A stretch of 64,000 nt of DNA from JACDAV01 sp964626755 (GTDB lineage Bacteria > Chloroflexota > Limnocylindria > Limnocylindrales > CSP1-4): positions 60,667-124,666 of the forward strand of contig CAZVGO010000042.1 of assembly GCA_964626755.1 (NCBI GenBank), given 5' to 3'. The position numbers were made by a program, and so were the translations under genes. Of the stretch, positions 26,631-35,254 are shown one piece after another (within the stretch, counting starts at the first letter, position 1; the number at the start of each line of letters is the position of its first letter). Below the pieces are notes generated by a model that did not search any database, was not told the DNA's origin, and saw only the letters and a list, made by a program, of their open reading frames with translations.

Positions 26631-27299
26631 TTACCAGCTGACGGTGACCCTGACCGTTCCCCTGGACAGCGGCGCGAGCCGCCGGAACGCGTCGCTGTAG
26701 AGGTCGATCACCCGACCGCCACCGCATGCACACCAGTCGATCAGCTTGACGGTGACGCAGCTCCCGTTGCCACAGACCCGGACCACCCGGCCGCGCCAGT
26801 TGCCCACCCGGAGCTTGGGGCCGGCCGCGGCATACATGCCGCCCGGGTAGGCATGGTGGCAGATGCTCACGCCGGGCTTGCAGTACCAGCTGGCGATCCC
26901 GCTCGCCCGGACGCTCCCATCGGGCGCCGCCTGGAACGCGGGCGCTGGCTTCGGCTTCGGTTTCGGAGTCGCCGCCAGCCTCGGCGCGACCGCGAGATTC
27001 GGCTCGGGCCGGGGCGCAAACGACCGCACGGGAATCGCGAAGTCCGCGATGACGGGTGCCGGCCCACGAGACGCGGCCGGCTCCGGGAGCTTCGCGGCCG
27101 TGTTCGAAAGGTCGCTGCCGGCGATGAGCCTGAACGCGGTCCCATCGAGCGCCGCGGGCGGATTCGGGCCCGTGGCGCTCGACAGAGAGGCCGCGGACAG
27201 CGTCACCAGCGCCACCACGAGCGCCGCGGCGACAAACCGGCGGGTGCTCGAGGCGTGCCTGATATCAGGGGTGGCCCGAGGGCCGTTCGCGAGGGGCAC
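26631..27299 (-). CDS. secreted RlpA-like (double-psi beta-barrel) protein
   Basis: A 222-residue exported protein. A hydrophobic signal/anchor segment (about 21-43) is followed by a Pro/Ala/Lys-rich linker (PKPKPKP near 112) and a C-terminal RlpA-like domain starting GIASWYCKPG. That domain holds six Cys, including CVTVKLIDWCACGGG near the end and IDLYSDAFRRLAPL, where Asp would be the catalytic-like residue. RlpA folds bind or cut peptidoglycan glycans; the extra Cys suggest disulfides in an extracytoplasmic location. A second, different copy lies at 35255. Confidence 0.7.
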   Translation of the reverse strand: MPLANGPRATPDIRHASSTRRFVAAALVVALVTLSAASLSSATGPNPPAALDGTAFRLIAGSDLSNTAAKLPEPAASRGPAPVIADFAIPVRSFAPRPEPNLAVAPRLAATPKPKPKPAPAFQAAPDGSVRASGIASWYCKPGVSICHHAYPGGMYAAAGPKLRVGNWRGRVVRVCGNGSCVTVKLIDWCACGGGRVIDLYSDAFRRLAPLSRGTVRVTVSW

Positions 27300-27374
27300 G
27301 GACCGATGCTACAGGAGGTCGACAAGACGGGCCTTCGGGGCGGACCGCGGCGGTGGTGTCTACACTCGTCCGCG

Positions 27375-29234
27375 ATGGACCTCCACGTCATCGGGCCGCT
27401 GGCGTCGCCGGCCGAACGGGCGGCGGTCGACGCTCTCCTGGGCCCTCCGCAGAGCGGCTGGGCCGGCGGGCCGCGGAACCCGGCGGTGGAGGGCCACGCG
27501 AGCCGCGGCGGACACGAGGCGCGAGCCCGCCGCGACCTCCTCCTGCCCGCGCTCCACGCGCTCCAGGATCGTGTCGGCTGGATCAGCCAGGCGGGCCTGA
27601 ATTACGTGTGTCGCCGTCTGACCGTGCCGCCTGCCGAGGCCTGGGGCGTGGCGACGTTCTATGCGCTGTTCGCAACGACCCAGCGGCCGCCGACCGTCGT
27701 CCATGTCTGCGACGACATCGCCTGTCGGCTGGCCGGTGCCGAGGACACGTGCACGGAGCTCGAACGATCGTTCGGGCCCCCCGGCACTCCCGGACCGCTG
27801 GGGCACGCGACCTGGCTCAGGAGCCCCTGCCTCGGCTTGTGCGACCAGGCGCCGGCGGCGCTCATGACGGCCGCCGGGGAGCCCGCCGGGCGGCAGCCGA
27901 TCGCGCCTGCCAGCCCCACCTCGATCGGCCCGTGGCTTCGACCCGGGCACGCGTGGACAACGTCGATCGACACCGAGCTCCCGCAGCCGCCCGCGGAACG
28001 GCCCCACCTGCTTGGTCGTATCGGCACGGCCGATCCGCTGTCGCTATCCGACTACCGGGCCCACGGCGGCTACCGTGCGCTGCCGCGGGCACTGGCGCTC
28101 GGGCCCGAGGCGGTCGTCGCGGAGGTGACCGCCTCGAAGCTCGTCGGGCGAGGCGGGGCGGCGTTCCCGACCGGCCGCAAGTGGGCGGCCGTGGCGGCCC
28201 AGCCGACCAGGCCCCACCTTCTCGTGTGCAACGCCGACGAGTCCGAGCCGGGCACGTTCAAGGACCGAGTCCTGATGGAGGGCGACCCGTACGCGCTCGT
28301 CGAGTCGATGACGATCGCGGCATTCGCGACCGGCTGCGAGCGCGGGTACCTCTATGTCCGCGGCGAGTACCCGCTGGCCGAGGAGCGGGTCGCCCATGCG
28401 ATCGCGTCGGCACGAGACGAGGGGCTGCTCGGGCCGGACATCCTCGGGTCCGGATTCGGGTTTGACATCGAGATCCGGCGCGGTGCCGGCGCCTACATCT
28501 GTGGCGAGGAGACGGCGCTCTTCGAATCGATCGAGGGCAAGCGCGGCGAGCCGCGCAACAAGCCGCCGTTCCCGGTCGAGGTGGGCCTGTTCGGAAAGCC
28601 GACCGTCGTGAACAACGTCGAGACGCTTGTCAACGTCCTGCTGATCCTCGCGGAAGAGGGCGGCGGCGCGGCGTTCGCAGCGACCGGGACGGAAGGCTCG
28701 ACCGGGCCGAAGCTCTTCTGCCTCTCCGGCCACGTGACTCGGCCCGGCGTCTACGAGGTGCCGTTCGGCACGACGCTCCGTGAGCTCCTCGATCTCGCGG
28801 GCGGCGTGCCCGGTGGCCGCGCCATCAAGGCCGTGCTGCTCGGCGGCGCAGCCGGCGTATTCGTGGGGCCCGACGCGCTCGACACGCCGCTGACGTTCGA
28901 GGCGACCCGCGAGATCGGGGCGACGCTCGGGTCGGGCGTCGTCATGGTGTTCGACGAGACCGCCGACATGGCCGGCACGCTCCGCCGGATCGCCCAGTTC
29001 TTCCGCGACGAGTCGTGCGGCCAGTGCGTCCCGTGCCGGGTCGGGACCGTGCGCCAGGAGGAGCTGCTCGCGCGCCTGGCCGCAGGACGAGCGAATGGCA
29101 CGCGCGAAGACGAGCTCGCCCTCCTCGCCGAGATCGGCCGCGCGATGCGTGACGCGTCGATCTGCGGCCTCGGTCAGACCGCGAGCTCGGCGATCGAGAG
29201 CGCCGTCCGCCAACCGGAGCTGGTGGCATTGTGA
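27375..29234 (+). CDS. NuoE-NuoF fusion: NADH-binding diaphorase subunit of formate dehydrogenase
   Basis: A 619-residue fusion. Residues about 1-190 are NuoE-like with [2Fe-2S] ligands in VCDDIACRL and SPCLGLCDQ. Residues about 215-619 are NuoF-like, with the FMN loop GRGGAAFPTGRKW, the NADH region GAGAYICGEETALFESIEG and the [4Fe-4S] site ESCGQCVPCRVG with a later Cys. It moves electrons between NAD(H) and the formate dehydrogenase Fe-S chain. ATG at 27375 is used because the long upstream frame is the complement of the RlpA and methyltransferase genes. It overlaps the next gene as GTGA. Confidence 0.9.
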   Translation: MDLHVIGPLASPAERAAVDALLGPPQSGWAGGPRNPAVEGHASRGGHEARARRDLLLPALHALQDRVGWISQAGLNYVCRRLTVPPAEAWGVATFYALFATTQRPPTVVHVCDDIACRLAGAEDTCTELERSFGPPGTPGPLGHATWLRSPCLGLCDQAPAALMTAAGEPAGRQPIAPASPTSIGPWLRPGHAWTTSIDTELPQPPAERPHLLGRIGTADPLSLSDYRAHGGYRALPRALALGPEAVVAEVTASKLVGRGGAAFPTGRKWAAVAAQPTRPHLLVCNADESEPGTFKDRVLMEGDPYALVESMTIAAFATGCERGYLYVRGEYPLAEERVAHAIASARDEGLLGPDILGSGFGFDIEIRRGAGAYICGEETALFESIEGKRGEPRNKPPFPVEVGLFGKPTVVNNVETLVNVLLILAEEGGGAAFAATGTEGSTGPKLFCLSGHVTRPGVYEVPFGTTLRELLDLAGGVPGGRAIKAVLLGGAAGVFVGPDALDTPLTFEATREIGATLGSGVVMVFDETADMAGTLRRIAQFFRDESCGQCVPCRVGTVRQEELLARLAAGRANGTREDELALLAEIGRAMRDASICGLGQTASSAIESAVRQPELVAL

Positions 29235-30304
29235 GCGACGGACCGGGCCTGTCGGCCGACCGCGACCCGGCGCCCGACGCGCGCGCGCCGCACGCGAACA
29301 CGGCGCCCGCTGCGCAGCCGCTCACCGAGATCATCCTCAAGCCGGCGGCCCGCCCGTCCCGGCCACCGCAGCCACCTCCCCCGCCGGTTCGGCCCCCGGT
29401 CGAGCTGTCGATCGACGGTGTCACGGTCTCCGTGCCGGCCGGCTCGACGATCCTCGAGGCGTGCCGTGCCCAGGGCATCGACACGCCGACGCTCTGCTAC
29501 CTCGAGAACCTCACGCCAGTCAACGCCTGCCGGGTGTGCGTGGTCGAGGTGACCGGCTCGCGCGTCCTCGTGCCCGCCTGCTCCCGAAAGGTCGAGGCCG
29601 GGATGGAGATCGCGACCGACTCGGAGCGGGTCCGCCACTCCCGCAAGATGGTCATCGAATTCCTCGCCTCGTCGGTCGACCTGTCGACGGCGCCCGCCGT
29701 GGGCGGCTACGTCGAACGGTACGGGGCGGATCCCGGACGCTACGGGCCTCCGGCCGAGCCCGCCGCGGCCAACGAGCGCGACGCGCTCGAGCCCGGCCAT
29801 CACCACGCGCCCTCCGGCGGTCCCGAGGCCGCCACCGTCCACCAGCCGGTCAAGGTCGACAACGAGCTCTACGTCCGGGACTACTCGAAATGCATCCTCT
29901 GCTACAAGTGCGTCGAGGCCTGCGGCGACGACGCCCAGAACACGTTCGCGATCGCCGTCGCGGGGCGCGGCTTCGACGCCCGGATCTCGACCGAGCTGAA
30001 CGTCCCCCTGCCGGAGTCGGCGTGCGTGTACTGCGGCAACTGCATCGGCGTCTGCCCGACCGGTGCGCTCATGTTCAAGTCGGAGCACGACATGCGCGCC
30101 GCCGGGACGTGGGACGAGTCGGCCCAGACCGTGACCGAGACGATCTGCCCGTATTGCGGCGTGGGCTGCCAGCTGAACCTCCACGTCCAGGACAACGAGA
30201 TCGTCAAGGTCGATTCGCCGCTCGACTCGTCGGTCACCGACGGCCACCTGTGCATCAAGGGCCGGTTCGGGTTCCAGTTCGTCCAGAACCGGCCCGGTCA
30301 GTAG
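29231..30304 (+). CDS. N-terminal Fe-S part of the formate dehydrogenase alpha subunit, separate gene
   Basis: A 357-residue protein. After a Pro-rich N terminus it has a NuoG/FdhA-type [2Fe-2S] domain (TLCYLENL, NACRVCVVE, VPACSRKV), a linker, two [4Fe-4S] clusters (KCILCYKCVEACG and CVYCGNCIGVCPTGA) and finally the molybdopterin-oxidoreductase [4Fe-4S] domain (CPYCGVGCQLN ... HLCIKGRFG). It stops after FVQNRPGQ, where intact FdhA chains continue into LTRPL and the catalytic domain, which here is encoded at 23744. The two products should assemble into one alpha unit of about 994 residues. It is translationally coupled to the NuoEF fusion by GTGA. Confidence 0.9.
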   Translation: MSDGPGLSADRDPAPDARAPHANTAPAAQPLTEIILKPAARPSRPPQPPPPPVRPPVELSIDGVTVSVPAGSTILEACRAQGIDTPTLCYLENLTPVNACRVCVVEVTGSRVLVPACSRKVEAGMEIATDSERVRHSRKMVIEFLASSVDLSTAPAVGGYVERYGADPGRYGPPAEPAAANERDALEPGHHHAPSGGPEAATVHQPVKVDNELYVRDYSKCILCYKCVEACGDDAQNTFAIAVAGRGFDARISTELNVPLPESACVYCGNCIGVCPTGALMFKSEHDMRAAGTWDESAQTVTETICPYCGVGCQLNLHVQDNEIVKVDSPLDSSVTDGHLCIKGRFGFQFVQNRPGQ

Positions 30305-30323
30305 CGGCTCGGCTCGCCCCTCC

Positions 30324-30464
30324 ACCCGCTGAGCGGGTCAACTGTCGCAGGGGCACTCGAATCCCGCGCCCAGGTGCCTCCCGGGGGCCGGCTCCCGCCC
30401 GGTTTGACCCGCCGACCGGCTACAGCGTTGCTTTCGGCATCACTTGACCCGCCGGGCGGGTCAA
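30324..30464. repeat. palindromes after the formate dehydrogenase genes
   Basis: The gap between the convergent fdh and fdhD stops holds ACCCGCT-G-AGCGGGT at 30324-30338, a half-site TTTGACCCGCCGACC near 30403, and a 21-base palindrome at 30444-30464 with nine-base arms TTGACCCGC and GCGGGTCAA around CGG. They belong to the same family as the palindromes at 13.1 kb and 37.0 kb, and may act as bidirectional terminators. Confidence 0.65.
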
Positions 30465-30483
30465 CGGCGGGCCGCGCCGGCCT

Positions 30484-31347
30484 TCATCCCATCAGGTCGC
30501 GCAAATCGATCCGGCCGTCGTTCGCGTAGAGGTTGAAGCCGTCGTCGCGGAGGAAGCCGACGAGGGTGACGCCCAGCCGCGTCGCGGCCTCGACCGCGAG
30601 GTCGGACGGTGCGGACACCGCGCACAGGATCGGGATGCCGGCGACGGCCGCCTTCTGGACGATTTCGAAGCTCACGCGGCCGCTGACTATGAGGATCCGG
30701 TCGTTGAGCGGCCCGCGGCCGGCGAGGATCTGCGAGCCGACGAGCTTGTCGAGCGCGTTGTGCCGCCCCACGTCCTCGCGGATCTCGACGAGGGTCCCAT
30801 CCGGAGCGAACAGCCCGGCCGCGTGGAGGCCGCCGGTCTTCTCGAATACCGCCTGGGCAGCGCGCAGCGCGTCGGGCAGCCCGAGCAAGACGGTCCGCGC
30901 GACGACCGGCCCGGGTGGGATCTCCGCGGCGCGCACCGCGATCTCGTCGAGCGAGGCCTTGCCGCAGATCCCGCACGACGCCGTCGCGACGAAGTGCCGT
31001 TCCGCAACCGCCGAGGCGTCGAACGCGTTCGTCAGGCGGACGATGACGGTGTCGTCCGGGCGGTTGAGCGCCCCCGGATCGCCGAACTCGACACCCTTGA
31101 CGTCTGCCGCACCGCCGATCAGGCCCTCCGTGCGGAGGAATCCGACGGCCAGCTCGGCCTCGTTGCCAGGGGTGCGCATCGTGACCGCGACCGCGACGGG
31201 CTCCTGGCCCGGACCGGCCGCCCGGATCTCCATCGGCTCCTCGCCGACGACGGTGTCGCCGCGGACCTCGATCTCGCTGCCGCGCACGGCCACCACCCGC
31301 GTCGACGACACGTGGCGGACAGGCATGTCCAACTCTGATTCGGTCAC
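30484..31347 (-). CDS. fdhD: formate dehydrogenase accessory sulfurtransferase FdhD
   Basis: A 287-residue protein that passes sulfur from IscS to the Mo-bisMGD cofactor of formate dehydrogenase. The conserved pair lies in ASCGICGKAS at Cys125 and Cys128 (E. coli 121 and 124). Other hallmarks are GFLRTEGLI, EDVGRHNALDKLVG and SGRVSFEIVQKA. GTG at 31347 is preceded by GAGGAGC; a downstream ATG at 31326 would give 280 residues. It is convergent with the Fe-S subunit gene and divergent from the PPOX-like gene within 27 bases. Its presence supports an active bisMGD formate dehydrogenase. Confidence 0.93.
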   Translation of the reverse strand: MTESELDMPVRHVSSTRVVAVRGSEIEVRGDTVVGEEPMEIRAAGPGQEPVAVAVTMRTPGNEAELAVGFLRTEGLIGGAADVKGVEFGDPGALNRPDDTVIVRLTNAFDASAVAERHFVATASCGICGKASLDEIAVRAAEIPPGPVVARTVLLGLPDALRAAQAVFEKTGGLHAAGLFAPDGTLVEIREDVGRHNALDKLVGSQILAGRGPLNDRILIVSGRVSFEIVQKAAVAGIPILCAVSAPSDLAVEAATRLGVTLVGFLRDDGFNLYANDGRIDLRDLMG

Positions 31348-31374
31348 GGCGCTCCTCGCTGGTCGCCCCAAACG

Positions 31375-31869
31375 ATGCATCATCCGGGGATGAACCGGGA
31401 GCCGATCCTCAACCCCGAGGAGCGCGCGTTCTTCGCCGCGGCCCGTCGCGCGACGCTCGCGACGCTCGATCCCGATGGCAAGCCGCGGCTCGTCCCGATC
31501 TGCTTCGTCCTGGGCGACGAAGACGACAGGCTGGGCCGGCCGCTGCTCTACACCCCGATCGACGAGAAGACGAAGGCCTCTGCGGATCCCAATCAGCTCA
31601 GCCGGGTCAAGGACCTCCTCGTGCTGCCCGAGGCCGTCGTCCTCGCCGATCGCTGGGACGACGACTGGTCGCGACTCGGCTGGGTACGGGTGTACGGCCG
31701 CGGCGAGATCCTCGAGCCCCAGCCCCACGAGCGCGAAGAGCATGGCCGGGCCGTCAAGGCCCTGCGGGCGAAGTACGAGCAGTACCGCGACCACAATCTC
31801 GAGACCCGCCCGATCATCCGGGTCACGATTGGCCGATCCCGCTCCTGGGGCAACCTCGCGGCGGGCTAA
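31375..31869 (+). CDS. pyridoxamine 5'-phosphate oxidase-like FMN/F420-binding protein
   Basis: A 164-residue split-barrel protein. ARRATLATLDPDGKPRLVPICF near the N terminus and the GWVRVYGRGEIL segment match the PPOX-class F420-dependent protein group. It could reduce small molecules using F420 or FMN; the substrate is unknown. An in-frame ATG at 31390 is an alternative start. Its stop overlaps the convergent decarboxylase stop by four bases. Confidence 0.7.
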   Translation: MHHPGMNREPILNPEERAFFAAARRATLATLDPDGKPRLVPICFVLGDEDDRLGRPLLYTPIDEKTKASADPNQLSRVKDLLVLPEAVVLADRWDDDWSRLGWVRVYGRGEILEPQPHEREEHGRAVKALRAKYEQYRDHNLETRPIIRVTIGRSRSWGNLAAG

Positions 31870-33131
31870 CGCTCGAGGAACACCGCGCCGGCCATCGGGC
31901 GCAGGCAGTGGGTCGAGCTCATCGCCTGGAGATACCCGCCGGCGTTGAGCAGCGCGACGACGTCGCCCTCGGCGACCTCCGGCATCGGGTAGTCCTCGGC
32001 GAAGACGTCGCCCGCCTCGTTGATGTGGCCGGCGACGGTAACGGCGGTCGTCCGCGGCGCCGCGGCGTCGCGGCACAGGACGACCTCCTGCGCGAACCGG
32101 TAGATGAAGTACGCGCAGTTGACGTTCCAGCCGATGTCGAGCCCGACGAACAGAGTCCCTCCGTGCCGCTCCACCGTGACCACCTCGCCGAGCAGGATCG
32201 CCGCGTCCTTCGCGATGAAGTCGCCCGGCTCGCAGGCGATCGTCACCCCGAGCGGCCCGAGGTGACGGGCGAGCAGCGCCGCATAGGCGTCGACATCGAT
32301 CGGCGGCTCGTCATCCCGTGCCGGCCGGCCGAGGCCGCCCCCGACGTTCACTTCCCGGATCGGGCAGCCGGCGGCAATGAGCTCACGGGCCATCACGACC
32401 GCCCGTTCGAGCGCCGTCTCGAACGCGGTCAGCCCATCGCCAAGCCAGCCGGACCCGGCGTGGAAGTGGACCGTATCGATCGTCAGGCGGTTGCGCCGCG
32501 CGGCATCGAGCGCGTCCGCCAGCCGGTCCCGCCCGACCCCGAACTTCGTCGGCCGCTCGCTGCTGCTGTAGGCCAGGCCACCGTGGTAGCCGGCGCCTGC
32601 ACCCGGATCGACCCGCAACCCGATCGTCCTCCCGGGAGCCCGCCGGCCGAACCGCTCGACCTGGCTCACCGCGTCGAGGTTGAGGTGGACGCCGGCATCG
32701 AGGAGGACGTCGAGGTCCCGCTCGGAGACATTCGTCCCGGTGTAGCTGATCTCGTCGGCGAGCCAACCCATGGCAAGCGCGTGGAGGACTTCGCCCGGCG
32801 AGCAGGCATCGATGCCGACGCTCTCTGGGGAGCCCGGCGCGCCGAGCCCGCGAAGCACGGAGAGCACCTCCGGCTCCCGGTTCGCCTTGAGCGCGAACCG
32901 GACGACGGACGGCTGACCGGTCCGGGCGAGCGCGGCCTGGAGGGTTCGGGCGTTTTCTCCGAACCGGGCCAGGTCGTAGGCGTAGAGCGGCGTCCCGTGC
33001 CGGCGCGCCAGCTCCTCCGCGTCCGCCCCGGCGATCGTCAGGCGCCCATCCCGGATCTCGAGCCCCGGCCGGACCCACCAGGGCGCCGCGAACGCGGTTG
33101 CCTCAGTGCTGGTGAGCTGCCGCGTGCTCAT
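31866..33131 (-). CDS. fold-III PLP decarboxylase, diaminopimelate decarboxylase-like
   Basis: A 421-residue alanine-racemase-fold decarboxylase. The PLP lysine lies in VRFALKANREPEVL near residue 80, a Gly-rich phosphate loop in NVGGGLG, and the CEPGDFI motif follows, as in LysA and related ornithine/carboxynorspermidine decarboxylases. Sequence alone does not settle substrate; no lysine-pathway gene adjoins. ATG at 33131 is chosen (MSTRQLT...); it overlaps the end of the DUF2277 gene by 29 bases, indicating co-transcription. Confidence 0.72.
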   Translation of the reverse strand: MSTRQLTSTEATAFAAPWWVRPGLEIRDGRLTIAGADAEELARRHGTPLYAYDLARFGENARTLQAALARTGQPSVVRFALKANREPEVLSVLRGLGAPGSPESVGIDACSPGEVLHALAMGWLADEISYTGTNVSERDLDVLLDAGVHLNLDAVSQVERFGRRAPGRTIGLRVDPGAGAGYHGGLAYSSSERPTKFGVGRDRLADALDAARRNRLTIDTVHFHAGSGWLGDGLTAFETALERAVVMARELIAAGCPIREVNVGGGLGRPARDDEPPIDVDAYAALLARHLGPLGVTIACEPGDFIAKDAAILLGEVVTVERHGGTLFVGLDIGWNVNCAYFIYRFAQEVVLCRDAAAPRTTAVTVAGHINEAGDVFAEDYPMPEVAEGDVVALLNAGGYLQAMSSTHCLRPMAGAVFLER

Positions 33132-33366
33132 GAGGCCTGGGCGTCCACCGATCCGGGCCCTCCTCCACGTCGACACCGAGCGCCTCGAGCAGGCGTGACG
33201 CGGTGGCCGCGACGTCGTCGATCGCCGACTCGAACGCCTCGGCGTTCCGAGAGGACGGCTGGCGGAAGCCGCTGACTTTTCGGACGAACTGGCGAGCCGC
33301 GGCCTCGATCTCGCCGGTCGTCGCGGCCGTCTCCGGCCGCCGGAGGGTCTTGATGCTTCGGCACAT
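33103..33366 (-). CDS. DUF2277 small protein
   Basis: An 87-residue protein beginning MCRSIKTLRRPE and containing AARQFVRKVSGFRQPS, the signature of DUF2277. The function of the family is not known. The C terminus is His-rich (EHAAAHQH). It overlaps the start of the downstream decarboxylase gene, so both are probably on one transcript. Confidence 0.8.
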   Translation of the reverse strand: MCRSIKTLRRPETAATTGEIEAAARQFVRKVSGFRQPSSRNAEAFESAIDDVAATASRLLEALGVDVEEGPDRWTPRPHEHAAAHQH

Positions 33367-33417
33367 GCTGCGCAGAGTAGCGCGGCTCGTCGATCGGGTC
33401 GGCGACCGAGGCTGCGA

Positions 33418-33813
33418 TCAGCGTCGGTTGCGTCCGATCCGCCCGAGATGGGTGTCCTGGAACGACGTCGGGTATTTCAGCCCGTAGCCAAGGGCCCGAT
33501 CGGCGCCAACATGCGCGACGAGCACGACCCCGGCGAGCTCGAGAATGGTCGACCCGAGTGCCCAACCGGCGAGGAGCACGCCCAGGGCGGTGGCCCAGTT
33601 ATGGGCGACGTTGTACGTCAGCGCGCCCAGCCTCGGCCCCGCGAGATAGCCAACCATCGAAATGTCGACGGCCAGGAGCAAGGGAACGAGCCAGAGCCAT
33701 TCGCCACCCAGCACGCCCCACGCGACGAGGGCGGCGGCGAACGCCGCGGCACCCTCCGCCCGCAACCAGAGCCGTGGCTGCCCGGTGGCGCCCGGTGGGA
33801 CGGATTCGCTCAT
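33418..33813 (-). CDS. DUF4260 membrane protein
   Basis: A 131-residue protein with about four hydrophobic segments. The core VDISMVGYLAGPRLGALTYNVAHNWATA and C-terminal GADRALGYGLKYPTSFQDTHLG regions, described here by their first residues, match DUF4260 integral membrane proteins. Function unknown. ATG at 33813 is chosen; the frame is open beyond it but without family features. Confidence 0.75.
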   Translation of the reverse strand: MSESVPPGATGQPRLWLRAEGAAAFAAALVAWGVLGGEWLWLVPLLLAVDISMVGYLAGPRLGALTYNVAHNWATALGVLLAGWALGSTILELAGVVLVAHVGADRALGYGLKYPTSFQDTHLGRIGRNRR

Positions 33814-33847
33814 ACCCGCATTGTGGGGCGACGTATCCTCGGCGTCG

Positions 33848-35236
33848 ATGGACCGCTGGCGCACGATCATCGAGCCATTCCGTATCCACTCGGTCGAGCC
33901 GATCCGCCTCACGACGGTCGAGGAACGGGACGCCGCGCTCCGCGCCGCCGGCTGGAACCTGTTCAATCTCCACGCCGCGGACGTGATCATCGATCTCCTC
34001 ACCGACTCCGGGACGGGCGCGATGAGCCGCGACCAATGGGCCGGCATTCAGCGCGGCGACGAGTCGTATGCAGGCTCGCCTTCGTGGTTCGCGTTCCTCG
34101 ACAGCGTCCGGGCGCTGTTCCCGTTCGAGCACGTGATCCCTACCCACCAGGGCCGGGCGGCGGAGAAGATCCTGTTCTCGGCGCTTGGCGGTCCCGGAAA
34201 GGTCGTCCCGAACAACACCCACTTCGACACGACCCGGGCGAACGTCGAGTTCACCGGAGCCGAAGCGGTCGACCTCGTGATCCCGGAGGGCCGCGTTCCG
34301 TCGGCGATCCACCCGTTCAAGGGGAACATGGACGTCGGCGGGCTCGCGGCGCTGCTGGAGCAGCGGGCCGCGGACGTGCCGGTCGTGTTCGTGACGATCA
34401 CCAACAACTCGGGCGGCGGCCAGCCGGTGTCGCTCGAGAACCTCCATGCGGTGCGGGACGTCTGCGACAAATTCAAGGTCCCGCTGTTCCTCGACGCGTG
34501 CCGGTTCGCGGAGAACGCCTGGTTCATCCACGAGCGCGAGCCGGGCCAGGGCGAGCGGACGATCCCCGACATCGTGCGCGAGATGGCGGCCCTGGCCGAC
34601 GGGATGACGATGAGCGCGAAGAAGGATGGCCTCGCCAACATCGGCGGCTGGCTCGCGATGAACGACGATGCTCTCGCCGAGCAGTGCCGCAACCTCCTGA
34701 TCCTGACCGAGGGCTTCCCGACGTACGGCGGCCTCGCCGGCCGTGACCTCGAGGCGATCGCCCAGGGCCTGCGCGAGGTCGTCGACGAGGACTACCTGCG
34801 CTACCGGATCCGGTCCACGGCCTACCTCGGCGAGGCGCTCGACCGGGCCGGGGTCCCGGTGGTGAAGCCGATCGGGGGACACGCCGTCTATATCGACGCG
34901 CGGACACTCCTGTCCCACATCCCGCCGCTCGAGTACCCGGGGCAGGCGCTCGCCGCCGCGCTCTACCGGGAGGGCGGGATCCGCGGCTGCGAGATCGGGA
35001 CCGTGATGTTCGGCCGGGCGCCGGACGGGACCGAGACGCCCGCGGCGATGGACCTCGTCCGGCTCGCGATCCCCCGCCGGACGTACACCCAGAGCCACAT
35101 CGACTATGTGATCGAGGTCGTCCGCTGGGTCGCCGAGCGGGCGCCGGAGCTGCGCGGCTTCCGGATCGCCGAGCAGCCGGCCGCGCTCCGCCACTTCACC
35201 GCCCGCTTCGAACCGCTCGATGCCGTCACCGAGTGA
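33848..35236 (+). CDS. tryptophanase / tyrosine phenol-lyase family beta-eliminating lyase
   Basis: A 462-residue fold-I PLP enzyme splitting an aromatic amino acid into indole or phenol, pyruvate and ammonia. Family marks are NLFNLHAADVIIDLLTDSG near residue 37, PTHQGRAAE, ITNNSGGGQPVS, LDACRFAENA, the PLP lysine in MSAKKDG, and RLAIPRRTYTQSH near the C terminus. The FGRAPDG-type loop before the last motif looks closer to tryptophanase, but substrate choice between tryptophan and tyrosine is not secure. The gene stands alone with convergent and divergent neighbours. Confidence 0.83.
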   Translation: MDRWRTIIEPFRIHSVEPIRLTTVEERDAALRAAGWNLFNLHAADVIIDLLTDSGTGAMSRDQWAGIQRGDESYAGSPSWFAFLDSVRALFPFEHVIPTHQGRAAEKILFSALGGPGKVVPNNTHFDTTRANVEFTGAEAVDLVIPEGRVPSAIHPFKGNMDVGGLAALLEQRAADVPVVFVTITNNSGGGQPVSLENLHAVRDVCDKFKVPLFLDACRFAENAWFIHEREPGQGERTIPDIVREMAALADGMTMSAKKDGLANIGGWLAMNDDALAEQCRNLLILTEGFPTYGGLAGRDLEAIAQGLREVVDEDYLRYRIRSTAYLGEALDRAGVPVVKPIGGHAVYIDARTLLSHIPPLEYPGQALAAALYREGGIRGCEIGTVMFGRAPDGTETPAAMDLVRLAIPRRTYTQSHIDYVIEVVRWVAERAPELRGFRIAEQPAALRHFTARFEPLDAVTE

Positions 35237-35254
35237 TCGCGCGGGCCCGATCGG

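Noticed and set aside
26346..27374. 5' extension of the NuoEF fusion by 343 residues
   Set aside because: The extension is the reverse complement of the methyltransferase and RlpA-like genes; the NuoE start fits ATG 27375.
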